A stretch of DNA of 64,000 bases. Source: Mycolicibacterium aubagnense. Its GTDB lineage: Bacteria > Actinomycetota > Actinomycetes > Mycobacteriales > Mycobacteriaceae. The stretch is taken from assembly GCF_010730955.1 (NCBI RefSeq), contig NZ_AP022577.1:5022001-5086000 (forward strand), read 5' to 3'. Below are positions 10,090 through 18,908 of this stretch, in pieces. Each line of letters starts with the position of its first letter. Positions within the stretch are counted from its first letter, which is position 1. Position numbers and translations under genes: made by a program. Under the pieces are notes generated by a model. It had not been told where the DNA came from, did not search any database, and saw nothing but the letters and a program-made list of their open reading frames with translations.

Positions 10090-11628
10090 ATGACCATCGA
10101 AGCAACCACCACGCACCGACCGGAAACCGTTGCGGCCTTGGATGTCCTGATGGACACCGATGCCTACAAGCTGGACCACCGCCGCCAGTACCCGGCCGGC
10201 ACGGAATACGTCTACTCCAACCTGACGGCCCGGGGCAGCCGCATCCCCGGAGTGTCCTGGACCGCCTTCTTCGGTCTGCAGGCCTACCTACGGGATTTGG
10301 GCCAAAAGTGGGGCGCCTTCTTCGCCGCTGACGTCGACGAGGTGTGCCGCGCCTACGTAGACCGCGTCACCCAGGTGCTGGGACCCAATGATGTTGGTGC
10401 CGAACATATCCGGCAACTGCACGCCTACGGGCGGTTGCCGCTGCGGGTACGGGCGCTGCCGGAGGGCAGCATCGTTCCGGTCGGCATCCCGTACCTGACC
10501 GTCGAGAACACCGCACCCGAGTTCTTCTGGCTGACCAACTACATCGAGACCGAGATGTCGGCCGCGCTGTGGCAGCCCATCACGTCGGCCACCACCGCCT
10601 GGCGCAACCGGACGCTGCTGGACGCCCGGGCGCAGGACAGCGGCGCCGACCCGGCCGCGGTGGACTGGCAGGGGCACGACTTCTCCTTCCGCGGCATGGC
10701 CGGCAGCGCGGCCGCCGCTGCGTCGGGGGCCGGACACCTGCTGGCGTTCACCGGCACCGACTGCCTGCCCGCATTGGGCTGGGTCGAGCGGAACTATCCA
10801 GGCTCACCGGAGGGCGCGGTGATTGGCGGCAGCGTGCCGGCGACCGAGCACAGCGTCATGTGCGCCGGCACCCAGGACGACGAGGTCGCGACATTCGCCC
10901 GGCTGTTGGACCTGTACCCGACCGGGATCGTGTCGATCGTCAGCGATACCTGGGACCTGTGGCACGTGTGCACCGGCATCCTGCCGACGTTGAAGGACGC
11001 GGTCACCGCGCGCGATGGCAAAGTGGTGATCCGCCCGGACAGCGGTGACCCCGAACGGATCCTGTGCGGCGACCCGGACGCCCCGGCAGGGAGCTCCGCG
11101 AACAAAGGCGTGGTGAACCTGCTGTGGGAGGTCTTCGGCGGTACCGTGAACGCTGCCGGCTATCGGGAGCTGGACCCGCACATCGGTGTCATCTACGGTG
11201 ACTCGATCACCCACGACCGGGCGGACGCGATCACCGCCAACCTGATGGCACAGGGATACGTGTCCACCACGCCGGTACTGGGATTCGGTTCCTACACATA
11301 CCAATACGTCACGCGTGACACGTTCTCGATCGCAATGAAGGCGACCTGGGTGCAGGTGGACGGCCGCGGCCGCGACATCGCCAAGGCGCCGGTCACCGAC
11401 CCGGGGAAGCGCAGCGCACGGGGGCGGTTGGCTGTCGTCCGCGACGAGCGTGGGCAGTTGACCCTGGTGCAGGGTGCGTCCGGCGCTGTCGAGGCGACGG
11501 ACGCCATGCGGACGGTGTTCGACGACGGCGTCGTCGTCAACCCCGTGTCCTTCGCCGAGGTGCGCGCTACCGTGCGACGTGACTGGGCGGTATACGCCGC
11601 TCGCGAGGAGGACGCCCGTAATGGCTGA
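10090..11628 (+). CDS. nadV: Nicotinamide phosphoribosyltransferase (NadV/NAMPT)
   Basis: 512 residues from ATG 10090, preceded by AAGGA. It matches NadV/NAMPT: start DTDAYKLDHRRQYPAGTEYVYSNL, FSFRGMAGSAAAAASGAGHLLAFTGTD, and the catalytic region IRPDSGDPERIL followed by GVIYGDSITHDRADAI. It converts nicotinamide plus PRPP to nicotinamide mononucleotide, a route bypassing the deamidated pathway used by NadD/NadE. It is the second gene of the operon, 22 bp after the PRPP synthetase-like gene, and overlaps the regulator gene by 8 bp. I know of no nadV in M. tuberculosis, so this is likely an accessory salvage path. Confidence 0.95.
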   Translation: MTIEATTTHRPETVAALDVLMDTDAYKLDHRRQYPAGTEYVYSNLTARGSRIPGVSWTAFFGLQAYLRDLGQKWGAFFAADVDEVCRAYVDRVTQVLGPNDVGAEHIRQLHAYGRLPLRVRALPEGSIVPVGIPYLTVENTAPEFFWLTNYIETEMSAALWQPITSATTAWRNRTLLDARAQDSGADPAAVDWQGHDFSFRGMAGSAAAAASGAGHLLAFTGTDCLPALGWVERNYPGSPEGAVIGGSVPATEHSVMCAGTQDDEVATFARLLDLYPTGIVSIVSDTWDLWHVCTGILPTLKDAVTARDGKVVIRPDSGDPERILCGDPDAPAGSSANKGVVNLLWEVFGGTVNAAGYRELDPHIGVIYGDSITHDRADAITANLMAQGYVSTTPVLGFGSYTYQYVTRDTFSIAMKATWVQVDGRGRDIAKAPVTDPGKRSARGRLAVVRDERGQLTLVQGASGAVEATDAMRTVFDDGVVVNPVSFAEVRATVRRDWAVYAAREEDARNG

Positions 11629-12259
11629 GTCGCTGGCCACCTGGCTGAGCGTCGACGTCTTCGCGGTGAGCCCCGGCGCGGAGCCGGGGCTCATCCTGGC
11701 GCGCAGGCAACGCGCACCGCATCAAGGGGACTGGGCGCTGCCGGGCGTCGTGCTCGACGCCGCCAACGGGGAGACCGTTGCGGCGGCCGCACACCGGGCG
11801 CTGCGCGACCGGGCCGGCGCCGAACCCGTCGAAGGGCCGCCGACTGTGGCACTTGTGGTGTCCGACCCGCAGCGCGACGAGCGCGGTCACACCGTCTCCC
11901 TCGTGAACGTGATGCGTGCGGAACCCGGCGACGCCGCCCTGGTGGTCCAGGCCGGAGAACCCGTGCCGGACTTACCATTCGGGCACAACGAGATGGTCAG
12001 GGACACCGCCGCCACCGTGTCGCAACGACTGTTGTGGGACCCAGCGACGGTCGCGGCGATGTTCGGCGCGGGGTGCACGGCCGCCGAGGTCTGTGCGCTG
12101 ACCGACCTGCTGTTCCATCTCTCGGAGCGCACCGGGGCCGAACCCATCCCGCTGGCCGCGATGCGACGACGGCTGGAACGGTCACCGCGGTTCATCGCGG
12201 ACGGCAGTCGGCCTGCGCACACCAGGCCGGTGACGGTGTTTCAGGTGGCGGCCGAGTAG
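11621..12259 (+). CDS. Nudix-domain regulator, NrtR-like
   Basis: 212 residues from ATG 11621, with AGGAGG upstream. The N-terminal Nudix-fold half (LSVDVFAVSPG...LILARRQRAPHQGDWALPGVVL) is joined to a C-terminal winged-helix-like half (ALTDLLFHLSERTGAEPIPLAAMRRRLERSPRF). The Nudix box is degenerate: the REUXEE helix is replaced by AAAHRALRDRAGAEPV, as in NrtR repressors that bind ADP-ribose without hydrolysing it efficiently. Together with nadV and the upstream palindrome this indicates a repressor of NAD salvage released by ADP-ribose or a related metabolite. An alternative is a simple Nudix hydrolase. Confidence 0.82.
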   Translation: MAESLATWLSVDVFAVSPGAEPGLILARRQRAPHQGDWALPGVVLDAANGETVAAAAHRALRDRAGAEPVEGPPTVALVVSDPQRDERGHTVSLVNVMRAEPGDAALVVQAGEPVPDLPFGHNEMVRDTAATVSQRLLWDPATVAAMFGAGCTAAEVCALTDLLFHLSERTGAEPIPLAAMRRRLERSPRFIADGSRPAHTRPVTVFQVAAE

Positions 12260-12296
12260 CCGCCTTGGTGCACCGGAAGTGACACCGCGCAGCCGT

Positions 12297-12302
12297 TATT
12301 GT
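12297..12302 (+). promoter_or_regulatory. -10 box of the DUF2628 gene (leaderless)
   Basis: TATTGT ends seven bases before the GTG at 12310. Confidence 0.5.
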
Positions 12303-12309
12303 CGGTGCC

Positions 12310-12717
12310 GTGTCACAGCAATTTCCCAGCGTTACCGTGTCCCCGTCGTGGCAGAGGCGCTTTGATTTCTTCAACGCCTACGGCCTGCCGAACTCTTCGC
12401 CGGAGTCCAAGGCGGCCTACCAGGCCATGTCGTTCATGGACCGGCTGAAGCTCACCTCGAACATCCTGGCTTTTCTGTTCGGCCCCATCTACTTCTTCGT
12501 CAAGGGCATGTGGCGCAAGGGCTTGACGCTGCTCGGAATCTTCTTCGCGGTCGAGGTGGTGCTCGTCGTGCTCGATGTGCCGGACAGCCTCGTTCGTGGC
12601 ATCGGGTTCGGGCTGGCTGCGATCGCGATGACGACGGCGAACTACGCGTACTACCTGCATGTGGTTCGGGGCAGTCAGTCCTGGAACCTGTTCGAGGGGT
12701 ACGGCAGGCTGCGCTAG
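12310..12717 (+). CDS. DUF2628 small membrane protein
   Basis: 135 residues. A short cytosolic N-terminus (SPSWQRRFDFFNAYGLPNSS) is followed by hydrophobic segments around ILAFLFGPIYFFVKGMW, LTLLGIFFAVEVVLVVL and IGFGLAAIAMTTANYAYYL. The F-GPIYFFVKGMWRKGL pattern is typical of DUF2628 inner-membrane proteins; no biochemical role is known. The GTG start is supported by a leaderless -10 box. Its stop codon overlaps the convergent alkB stop by 4 bp. Confidence 0.85.
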   Translation: MSQQFPSVTVSPSWQRRFDFFNAYGLPNSSPESKAAYQAMSFMDRLKLTSNILAFLFGPIYFFVKGMWRKGLTLLGIFFAVEVVLVVLDVPDSLVRGIGFGLAAIAMTTANYAYYLHVVRGSQSWNLFEGYGRLR

Positions 12718-13925
12718 CTGCCGTCGAGTTGCATCCGCTTGAGTTGCCGGGGGCTGAGTGCGGTCAGCCGGACGTCACCGCCGTAGATCGCCAGGACCCG
12801 CGGATCCATCACCCGGCGCCACAGCGTCGGGACAAGGCTGAGGACCAGCATCGCGGTGTAATTGCTCGGCAGTTGCGGTGCATCCTCGGCGTGCCGGATC
12901 CCTTGGTATCGATGCGACGGGTCCGTGTGGTGGTCTGAATGCCGCTGCAGATGCAGCAGGAACACGTTCATGATGACCGTGTTGCTGTTCCAGCTGTGCG
13001 CGGCGCGTAGGCGCTCGTAGCGGCCCGACGGCAGCTTCTGCCGGCGCAGGCCGTAGTGCGACAGGTAGTTCATTCCCTCCAGCAAGAAAATGCCGATGAG
13101 TGCCTGGCCGAATAGCCACGGCACGACCACCGGACGGAACCACAGCGCCAGGCCGGCGAACAGGATCGCGCTCAACAGCCAGGCGTTGAGGACGTCATTG
13201 CGCAGGCTCCAGCGTGAATGTCCTTGGCGGCGAAGGCGTTTGGTTTCCAGGCGCCAGGCTGAGCGGGTGCTGCCGACGACCGACCGCACGACGAAGAAGT
13301 ACACGCTCTCGCCGAAGCGGGCGCTGGCCGGATCCTCGGGCGTCGCGACGCGGACATGGTGCCCGCGGTTGTGCTCGACGTAGAACTGCCCATACCAACT
13401 CTGCGCGAGGGCCAACTTGCTCAGCCACCGCTCGGCGCGTTCGCGCCGGTGCCCCAGTTCATGGGCTGCGTTGTTGGCGATGCCACCGGACAGCCCCACC
13501 GCGACCATCAGTCCGACCTTGTCGGCGAACGTCAACGTGACCCAGCCGCCGCCGGCCCACACCCAGCAGCCGAACGCCAGCGCAAGGTACTGCGTGGGCA
13601 GGAACATGTGAGTGGCGAAGCGGTAGAACTTGTCCTGCTGCAACTGGGCCAGAATGCGGTCGGGTGCGCGATCGTGCGTTTCACGTCCGACCAGATGGTC
13701 GGCGGTGGGCCCGGCGACCAGAATCAGGACGAGAGCGGTCCACCAGAAGATGTGCAGCCCGGTCGACCACACCAGCAGCCAGGACAGCGTCACCGCGCCA
13801 GGGGCGGCCGGAACCAGTAACCACAGGTATCGCTTGGGGTCGCGCCACGTGCTCTCAGCAACCTCTGAATCCACGTCTGGTGACCGCCGGTTCCGGCGAT
13901 CCAATCGAGTGAGCGACGTGGTCAT
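12714..13925 (-). CDS. alkB: Alkane 1-monooxygenase (AlkB), integral-membrane non-heme di-iron enzyme
   Basis: 403 residues with several membrane helices and all histidine boxes of AlkB: HELGHRRER, EHNRGHH, and LQRHSDHHTDPSHRYQ with the NYLSHYGL element. It hydroxylates the terminal carbon of medium-chain alkanes, taking electrons from rubredoxin. No rubredoxin, rubredoxin reductase or TetR (AlkR-type) gene is adjacent, unlike the usual alkB-rubA operons, so the partners must be elsewhere. ATG has AAAGG plus a TATAAA box just upstream. The upstream region holds a 16-bp palindrome. Confidence 0.95.
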   Translation of the reverse strand: MTTSLTRLDRRNRRSPDVDSEVAESTWRDPKRYLWLLVPAAPGAVTLSWLLVWSTGLHIFWWTALVLILVAGPTADHLVGRETHDRAPDRILAQLQQDKFYRFATHMFLPTQYLALAFGCWVWAGGGWVTLTFADKVGLMVAVGLSGGIANNAAHELGHRRERAERWLSKLALAQSWYGQFYVEHNRGHHVRVATPEDPASARFGESVYFFVVRSVVGSTRSAWRLETKRLRRQGHSRWSLRNDVLNAWLLSAILFAGLALWFRPVVVPWLFGQALIGIFLLEGMNYLSHYGLRRQKLPSGRYERLRAAHSWNSNTVIMNVFLLHLQRHSDHHTDPSHRYQGIRHAEDAPQLPSNYTAMLVLSLVPTLWRRVMDPRVLAIYGGDVRLTALSPRQLKRMQLDGS

Positions 13926-14347
13926 CGTGCCTTTATACAGCCACTGGTACGGACCCTCAACGCGGACGGCAAAAATATTTGCCAGTGTGTCTTAATTAAC
14001 GTGGCTGAGCCGCTGTAGCTGCGGCTTTGTGGCGTGATTCGAATATGTGAGGAATTGCGGGCAATTTTACAACATTGCCAGGAAACTCCCAGAATTCGTA
14101 AATGGACGCGGCTCGCTGCGCAATTAATTTGCCCGGCGGTCAATAGTTGTTTCGAGCCGTCCAAGCAAAGCCGCTCAGCTACAGAAAACTCGGGTCCATG
14201 GGGTCTCCATGGGGTCTCAGCGGGGTCGCTGTGCGTGGGCGTCGCGGACCGCCGGTGCGGGCCGTCCGGCACGACGCGATGTCGGGCCGTGCGCACCGTG
14301 GAAAACGAGGCCGAAAACAAAGGACCGGCCTGGTGAGGCCGGTCCTG
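13926..14347. other. Intergenic region upstream of alkB, AT-richer than its surroundings
   Basis: No supportable gene in about 420 bp. It holds the alkB promoter region (TATAAA on the minus strand at 13932-13937) and the palindrome at 13968-13983. The first half is noticeably AT-rich for this genome; the part next to the tRNA is GC-rich. Confidence 0.6.
13968..13983. promoter_or_regulatory. 16-bp palindrome upstream of alkB, candidate operator
   Basis: GGCAAAAATATTTGCC: six-base arms GGCAAA/TTTGCC around AATA, about 43-58 bp upstream of the alkB start codon, overlapping or just upstream of the -35 position. Alkane hydroxylase genes are often repressed by regulators binding such sites; which regulator binds here is unknown. 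Confidence 0.45.
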
Positions 14348-14421
14348 TGGAGCGGGCGACGGGAATCGAACCCGCGTAGCTAGTTTGGAAGACTAGGGCT
14401 CTACCATTGAGCTACGCCCGC
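14348..14421 (-). tRNA. tRNA-Gly(UCC), CCA encoded
   Basis: On the minus strand the acceptor stem GCGGGCG/CGCCCGC closes the cloverleaf, with D arm TAGCTCAATGGTAGAGC, anticodon loop CTTCCAA (anticodon UCC) in the CTAGT/ACTAG stem, and T arm GGGTTCGATTCCC. The discriminator is T (RNA U), followed by genomically encoded CCA (14348-14350). Confidence 0.95.
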
Positions 14422-14544
14422 GTGCACTGCTGCGATCACAGTACCGGCAGACAGTACCGGGACAGCGGCCGCCAATCCAATTGATGGTGTCGCGTGTCTA
14501 GGACGTAGTATCTCGACCGCGGTTAATGCGACCGCGACGAGGCA

Positions 14545-14621
14545 CGGGGTGTAGCGCAGCTTGGTAGCGCATCCGCTTTGGGAGCGGAAGGCCGCAGGTT
14601 CAAATCCTGTCACCCCGACCA
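14545..14621 (+). tRNA. tRNA-Pro(UGG), CCA encoded
   Basis: Acceptor stem CGGGGTG/CACCCCG, D arm TAGCGCAGCTTGGTAGCGC, anticodon loop TTTGGGA (anticodon UGG) in the TCCGC/GCGGA stem, and T arm CAGGTTCAAATCCTG. Discriminator A, then CCA encoded at 14619-14621. It sits just upstream of tig. Confidence 0.95.
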
Positions 14622-14659
14622 CCAACTGATGGCAAGTACAAAAAACAAGGAGTAACGCT

Positions 14660-16195
14660 GTGAAGAGCACCGTGGAGCAGTTGAGCCCCACCCGGGTTCG
14701 CATCAACGTGGAGGTGCCCTTCACCGAGCTTCAACCCGAGTTCGCCCAGGCCTACAAGGAGCTGGCCAAGCAGGTCCGCCTGCCCGGCTTCCGTCCCGGC
14801 AAGGCCCCGGCCAAGCTGCTCGAGGCCCGCATCGGCCGCGGCGCGGTGCTGGAGCAGGTTGTCAACAGCGCCATCCCGGCCCGCTACGGCGAGGCCGTCA
14901 CCGCCCAGGACGTCAAGCCGCTGGGCCAGCCGGAAATCGACATCACCAAGCTCGAGGACAACGACGAGCTCGTCTTCACCGCTGAGGTCGACGTCCGCCC
15001 GGAGATCACCCTCCCGGACCTGAAGGCCATCAAGATCACCGTCGACCCGATCGTCGTCAACGACGACGAGGTCGACGCCGAGCTGCAGAACCTGCGCGCC
15101 CGCTTCGGCACCCTGACCGGTGTCGAGCGCGCCGCCGCTGACGGCGACTTCGTCTCGATCGACCTGTCGGCCACCGTCGACGGCGAGGACGTGCCGGAGG
15201 CAAAGACCGAGGGCCTGTCGCACCAGATCGGTTCCGGTCAGCTGATCGAGGGCCTCGACGAGGCCATCATCGGCCTGAAGGCCGGCGAGTCCAAGGACTT
15301 CCCGACCACCCTGGCCGCCGGTGAGCACGCAGGCAAGGAAGCCCAGGTCTCCGTCACCGTCAAGTCGGTCAAGGAGCGCGAGCTGCCGGAGCCGGACGAC
15401 GACTTCGCGCAGCTGGCCAGCGAATTCGACACCATCGCCGAGCTCAAGGAGAGCCTGGTCACCCAGGTTCGCCGGGTGAAGCAGATCGGCCAGGCCGAGC
15501 AGATTCGCGACAAGGCCGTCGAGACCCTGCTGGAGCAGATCGAGGTGCCGCTGCCCGAGGCCATCGTGCAGGCGACTGTCGACGAGACCGTCCACAACGC
15601 CGTCCACGGACTGGACCACGACGAGGCCAAGTTCGAGGAGCAGCTCAAGGAGCAGGGCAGCAGCCGCGAAGAGTTCGACGCCGACACGCGGACCAACGCG
15701 GAGAAGGCCGTCAAGACCCAGCTGTTGATGGACGCCATCGCCGACGAGCTGGACGTCAAGGTCGGCCAGGGTGACCTGATGGAGCGCATCGCGCTGATGG
15801 CCCGCCAGTACGGCATCGAGCCGCAGCAGCTGATCCAGATCCTGCAGCAGAACAACCAGCTGCCGTCCATGTTCGCCGACATCCGCCGCGGCATGACCAT
15901 CGCCGCCGTGGTCAACGGAGCGACCGTCACCGACACCGATGGCAACACGGTCGACACTGCGGAGTTCTTCGGCCCCGCCGGTGGCGACGCCGAGGCTGCC
16001 GACGAGACCGAGGCTGCCGATGAGGTCGAGGCTCCGGCTCCGGACGCCGACGAGGCTCCGGCCGAGGACGCCAAGGACGAGAAGCCTGCCAAGGCCAAGA
16101 AGGCGAAGGCCGAGGCCAAGGATGAGGCCAAAGAAGCTGCCGACGAGAAGCCGGCCAAGGAGAAGAAGGCCAAGAAGGCCAAGAGCGAAGACTAG
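14660..16195 (+). CDS. tig: Trigger factor, ribosome-associated chaperone/prolyl isomerase
   Basis: 511 residues. GTG start with AAGGAG eight bases upstream. The N-terminal ribosome-binding domain carries the tail signature GFRPGKAP (about residues 44-51). A central FKBP-type PPIase domain (about 155-240) and a helical C-terminal chaperone domain follow. The last roughly 75 residues are a low-complexity acidic then Lys-rich tail (repeated AEAADE, then [13 protein letters not shown]), as in other actinobacterial trigger factors. It precedes clpP1-clpP2 as in M. tuberculosis. Confidence 0.97.
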   Translation: MKSTVEQLSPTRVRINVEVPFTELQPEFAQAYKELAKQVRLPGFRPGKAPAKLLEARIGRGAVLEQVVNSAIPARYGEAVTAQDVKPLGQPEIDITKLEDNDELVFTAEVDVRPEITLPDLKAIKITVDPIVVNDDEVDAELQNLRARFGTLTGVERAAADGDFVSIDLSATVDGEDVPEAKTEGLSHQIGSGQLIEGLDEAIIGLKAGESKDFPTTLAAGEHAGKEAQVSVTVKSVKERELPEPDDDFAQLASEFDTIAELKESLVTQVRRVKQIGQAEQIRDKAVETLLEQIEVPLPEAIVQATVDETVHNAVHGLDHDEAKFEEQLKEQGSSREEFDADTRTNAEKAVKTQLLMDAIADELDVKVGQGDLMERIALMARQYGIEPQQLIQILQQNNQLPSMFADIRRGMTIAAVVNGATVTDTDGNTVDTAEFFGPAGGDAEAADETEAADEVEAPAPDADEAPAEDAKDEKPAKAKKAKAEAKDEAKEAADEKPAKEKKAKKAKSED

Positions 16196-16276
16196 GTCTC
16201 CAAATCTGATCGTGGTACGGGTGCCGCAGGTGTCTTCAGTGATGCCTGCGGCACCGTCCGCTCTCGGCAACTGTGA

Positions 16277-16287
16277 CGCTGTGAGCG
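16277..16287. promoter_or_regulatory. ClgR-like box upstream of clpP1
   Basis: CGCTGTGAGCG followed by AAC. It fits the actinobacterial ClgR consensus core CGCYNANRGCG with one mismatch (T for the central A). It lies about 85-90 bp upstream of the clpP1 start, in place for an activator. ClgR activates clpP1P2 in mycobacteria; assignment here is by motif only. Confidence 0.5.
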
Positions 16288-16369
16288 AACTAGGCCGCGT
16301 CGGGGACTCGCGGCCGTCGGCCGTTGGTTAGTGTCGTGTGGACGAACTCGAGAAAGCAGGTATCCAGTC

Positions 16370-16972
16370 GTGACTGACATGCGTTCAAGCGCACCGGGGC
16401 TCAACCTCACGGACTCGGTCTATGAGCGTTTGCTTGCGGAGCGCATCATCTTCCTGGGCTCGCAGGTCGACGACGACATCGCCAACCGGCTGTGCGCCCA
16501 GATCCTGCTGCTGACGGCCGAAGACCCGTCCAAAGACATTCACATGTACATCAACTCGCCGGGTGGCTCGATCAGCGCCGGCATGGCGATCTTCGACACC
16601 ATGGAGTTGTCGGAGTGCGACATCGCCACCTACGCGATGGGCATGGCCGCGTCGATGGGCGAGTTCCTGCTGGCCGCCGGGGCCAAGGGCAAGCGCCACG
16701 CGCTGCCGCACGCCCGGGTCCTGATGCACCAGCCGCTCGGTGGCGTCACCGGTAGCGCGTCGGACATCGCCATCCAGGCCGAGCAGTTCCACGTCATCAA
16801 GAAGGAGATGTTCCGGCTGAACGCGGAGTTCACCGGCAAGAGCGTCGAGCAGATCGAGGCCGACTCGGACCGCGACCGCTGGTTTACCGCGCAGGAAGCG
16901 CTGGAGTACGGCTTCGTCGACCACATCATCACCCGTGCAAACCTCAACGGCGGCAAGGGGGCCTCGAAGTGA
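16370..16972 (+). CDS. clpP1: ATP-dependent Clp protease proteolytic subunit 1
   Basis: 200 residues from GTG 16370 ([22 protein letters not shown]). Catalytic Ser95 in GMAASMGEF and His120 in LMHQPLGG are present, with the Asp of the triad downstream. In mycobacteria ClpP1 and ClpP2 form a mixed two-ring tetradecamer fed by ClpX or ClpC1, and both are essential. The GTG is followed closely by ATG 16379; upstream sequence gives only a weak AAAGCAGG site. It overlaps clpP2 by 4 bp (GTGA), so the two are translationally coupled. Confidence 0.96.
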   Translation: MTDMRSSAPGLNLTDSVYERLLAERIIFLGSQVDDDIANRLCAQILLLTAEDPSKDIHMYINSPGGSISAGMAIFDTMELSECDIATYAMGMAASMGEFLLAAGAKGKRHALPHARVLMHQPLGGVTGSASDIAIQAEQFHVIKKEMFRLNAEFTGKSVEQIEADSDRDRWFTAQEALEYGFVDHIITRANLNGGKGASK

Positions 16973-17619
16973 TCTCCAAGCATCTGAACCCGGAGCTGGC
17001 TCCGCAGGCGCGCTACATCCTTCCGCAGTTCACGGAGCGGACGCACACCGGCGAGCGCATCGTCGACCCCTACGCCAAGTTGTTCGATGAGCGCATCATC
17101 TTCCTGGGTGCCCAGGTCGACGACGTATCGGCCAACGACGTGATGGCCCAGCTGCTGGTGCTGGAGTCGCAGGACCCCGATCGCGACATCACCATGTACA
17201 TCAACTCGCCGGGTGGCTCGTTCACCTCGCTGATGGCGATCTACGACACCATGCAGTATGTGCGTGCCGACATCCAGACGGTGTGCCTCGGTCAGGCCGC
17301 GTCGGCTGCCGCGGTGCTGCTGGCCGCCGGTTCGCCGGGCAAGCGCCTGGCGCTGCCGAACGCCCGCGTGCTGATCCACCAGCCGTCCCTCGGCGGCGTC
17401 ATCCAAGGTCAGTTCTCGGACCTGGAGATCCAGGCCGCCGAGATCGAGCGTATGCGCACCCTCATGGAGGAGACGCTCGCACGTCACACCGGCCGGACCG
17501 CCGAGCAGGTCCGCAAGGACACCGACCGCGACAAGATTCTCACCGCGGCCGATGCCAAGGAGTACGGGATCATCGACACGGTTCTCGAGTACCGGAAGCT
17601 CTCGGCCCAGAAGGCCTGA
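16969..17619 (+). CDS. clpP2: ATP-dependent Clp protease proteolytic subunit 2
   Basis: 216 residues. Catalytic Ser112 in GQAASAAAV and His137 in [10 protein letters not shown]. It is the partner ring of ClpP1 and, in mycobacteria, the ring that docks the ATPase. The start GTG overlaps the clpP1 stop. A strong stem-loop follows the stop codon, so the clpP1P2 transcript ends here and clpX is transcribed separately. Confidence 0.96.
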   Translation: MISKHLNPELAPQARYILPQFTERTHTGERIVDPYAKLFDERIIFLGAQVDDVSANDVMAQLLVLESQDPDRDITMYINSPGGSFTSLMAIYDTMQYVRADIQTVCLGQAASAAAVLLAAGSPGKRLALPNARVLIHQPSLGGVIQGQFSDLEIQAAEIERMRTLMEETLARHTGRTAEQVRKDTDRDKILTAADAKEYGIIDTVLEYRKLSAQKA

Positions 17620-17631
17620 GTCTTTCGACGC

Positions 17632-17675
17632 CCAGCGGCCGCCAACCTGTTCAGGTTGGCGGCCGCTGGCGTTTG
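17632..17675 (+). terminator. Intrinsic-type terminator after clpP2
   Basis: A perfect 17-bp stem (17632-17648 with 17653-17669) and GTTC loop, followed by a short T-containing run (GCGTTTGTT). Confidence 0.8.
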
Positions 17676-17729
17676 TTCAGCCCTGACTGCCGGACGGGGG
17701 AATAGCCCGCATCGGCCGATAGCACCGGA

Positions 17730-17735
17730 TACCCT
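17730..17735 (+). promoter_or_regulatory. -10 box of the EmbR-like gene (leaderless)
   Basis: TACCCT ends six bases before ATG 17742. Confidence 0.6.
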
Positions 17736-17741
17736 CGGCCC

Positions 17742-18863
17742 ATGCGGCCGGCCGGAATCGATTTCGGTGTTCTGGGCACGCTGCGGATGGCCGTCGACGA
17801 CCACGACGTGCCGCTGGGCGCACCCAAGCAGCGAGCCGTCTTCGCGATGCTGTTGCTCAATCGCGGCCGCCCCGTGTCGGTGGACGCGCTGATCGACGCG
17901 GTGTGGGAGCAGTCGCCGGCCGCGGCTGCCCGCACCGCATTGCACTCCTACGTCTCCAATCTGCGAAAGATCCTGGCGGAGTCCGGAATGTCGCGGGAGA
18001 AGCTGGCCGCCGCACCGCCCGGCTATCGACTCGATGTGCCGGAGGATGCAACGGACCTCGGGCGGTTCGAGAAGGAAAAGGTCGCCGGGGTGCGGGCGGC
18101 TGCCGAGAGGCAGTTCACCACCGCAGCGGTGCGCCTCTCGGCCGCCCTGGCCGAATGGCGTGGTCCGGTCCTCGGTGATCTGTCCGACTTCGCCTTCGTC
18201 GACGCGGTCGCCGCCGCACTGGTCGACGACCGGATCGCGGTGGAGACCGCCCGCGCCGAGGCTGAAATCGCTTGTGGTCATGCAGCTCTGGTGATCGGAC
18301 CGCTGGAATCGCTGGTCGCTGAACATCCCTACCGGGAACCGCTGTGGGTGCAGTTGATCACGGCCTACTACAGCTGCCAGAGACAGGCGGACGCGCTCGA
18401 TGCGTTCCAGCGCGTGAAATCGATCCTGGCCGAGGACCTCGGTATCGATCCCGGCCAGGCGATAAGCGCTCTGCACCAACGGATTCTGCGTCAGGAACCG
18501 CTCGATGTGCAGGGGACTGCGCAAGCGACGGCGGTGCACACCATCGGCCGGCTCCGGCCGAGCACCACGCGATCGACGTCATCGAAAGCCGGGCTGCGCG
18601 ATACGACCGGGCGGTGGTTCGCCTTGCGCGCAATGGCCACCCGGATCGGTCGCCTCGCCGACAACGACATCGTGCTCGACGCGGCGGACGTGAGCCGCTA
18701 CCACGCCGTCATCGTCGACGCGGGTACCGGCCCGATCATGGTGGATCTGCGTTCTGCCAACGGCGTGTACGTGCAGGGCACCCGAATCGTGGCCAGTACC
18801 AATCTGTTCGATGGCGACCTCATCCGCATCGGCTCCCATGAGTTCACCGTCGAACTCGGGTAG
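17742..18863 (+). CDS. EmbR-like transcriptional regulator (OmpR-type DNA-binding, BTAD and FHA domains)
   Basis: 373 residues. The N-terminal OmpR/SARP-type winged helix (FGVLGTLRMAVDD...PKQRAVFAMLLLNRGRPVSVDALIDAVW, about 1-100) is followed by a bacterial transcriptional activation domain (about 105-255) and a C-terminal FHA domain with RIGRLADNDIVLD, SRYHAVI and LRSANGVYVQGTRI (about 290-373). This is the EmbR architecture; in M. tuberculosis EmbR's FHA binds kinase-phosphorylated peptides. It sits between clpP2 and clpX, where I recall no such gene in M. tuberculosis, so it is probably an EmbR paralogue. Targets are unknown; the downstream secreted protein gene, 45 bp away, is a candidate. 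Confidence 0.9.
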   Translation: MRPAGIDFGVLGTLRMAVDDHDVPLGAPKQRAVFAMLLLNRGRPVSVDALIDAVWEQSPAAAARTALHSYVSNLRKILAESGMSREKLAAAPPGYRLDVPEDATDLGRFEKEKVAGVRAAAERQFTTAAVRLSAALAEWRGPVLGDLSDFAFVDAVAAALVDDRIAVETARAEAEIACGHAALVIGPLESLVAEHPYREPLWVQLITAYYSCQRQADALDAFQRVKSILAEDLGIDPGQAISALHQRILRQEPLDVQGTAQATAVHTIGRLRPSTTRSTSSKAGLRDTTGRWFALRAMATRIGRLADNDIVLDAADVSRYHAVIVDAGTGPIMVDLRSANGVYVQGTRIVASTNLFDGDLIRIGSHEFTVELG

Positions 18864-18908
18864 GGCAATCCCAAGGATCCGCCAAGGGCGTCGGCGAACC
18901 ATCGGTGC

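Noticed and set aside
14600..16270. 556-residue minus-strand frame across tig, Leu/Gly/Val-rich
   Set aside because: Composition is what the complement of trigger-factor codons gives; no start signal, and it runs over the tRNA-Pro end.
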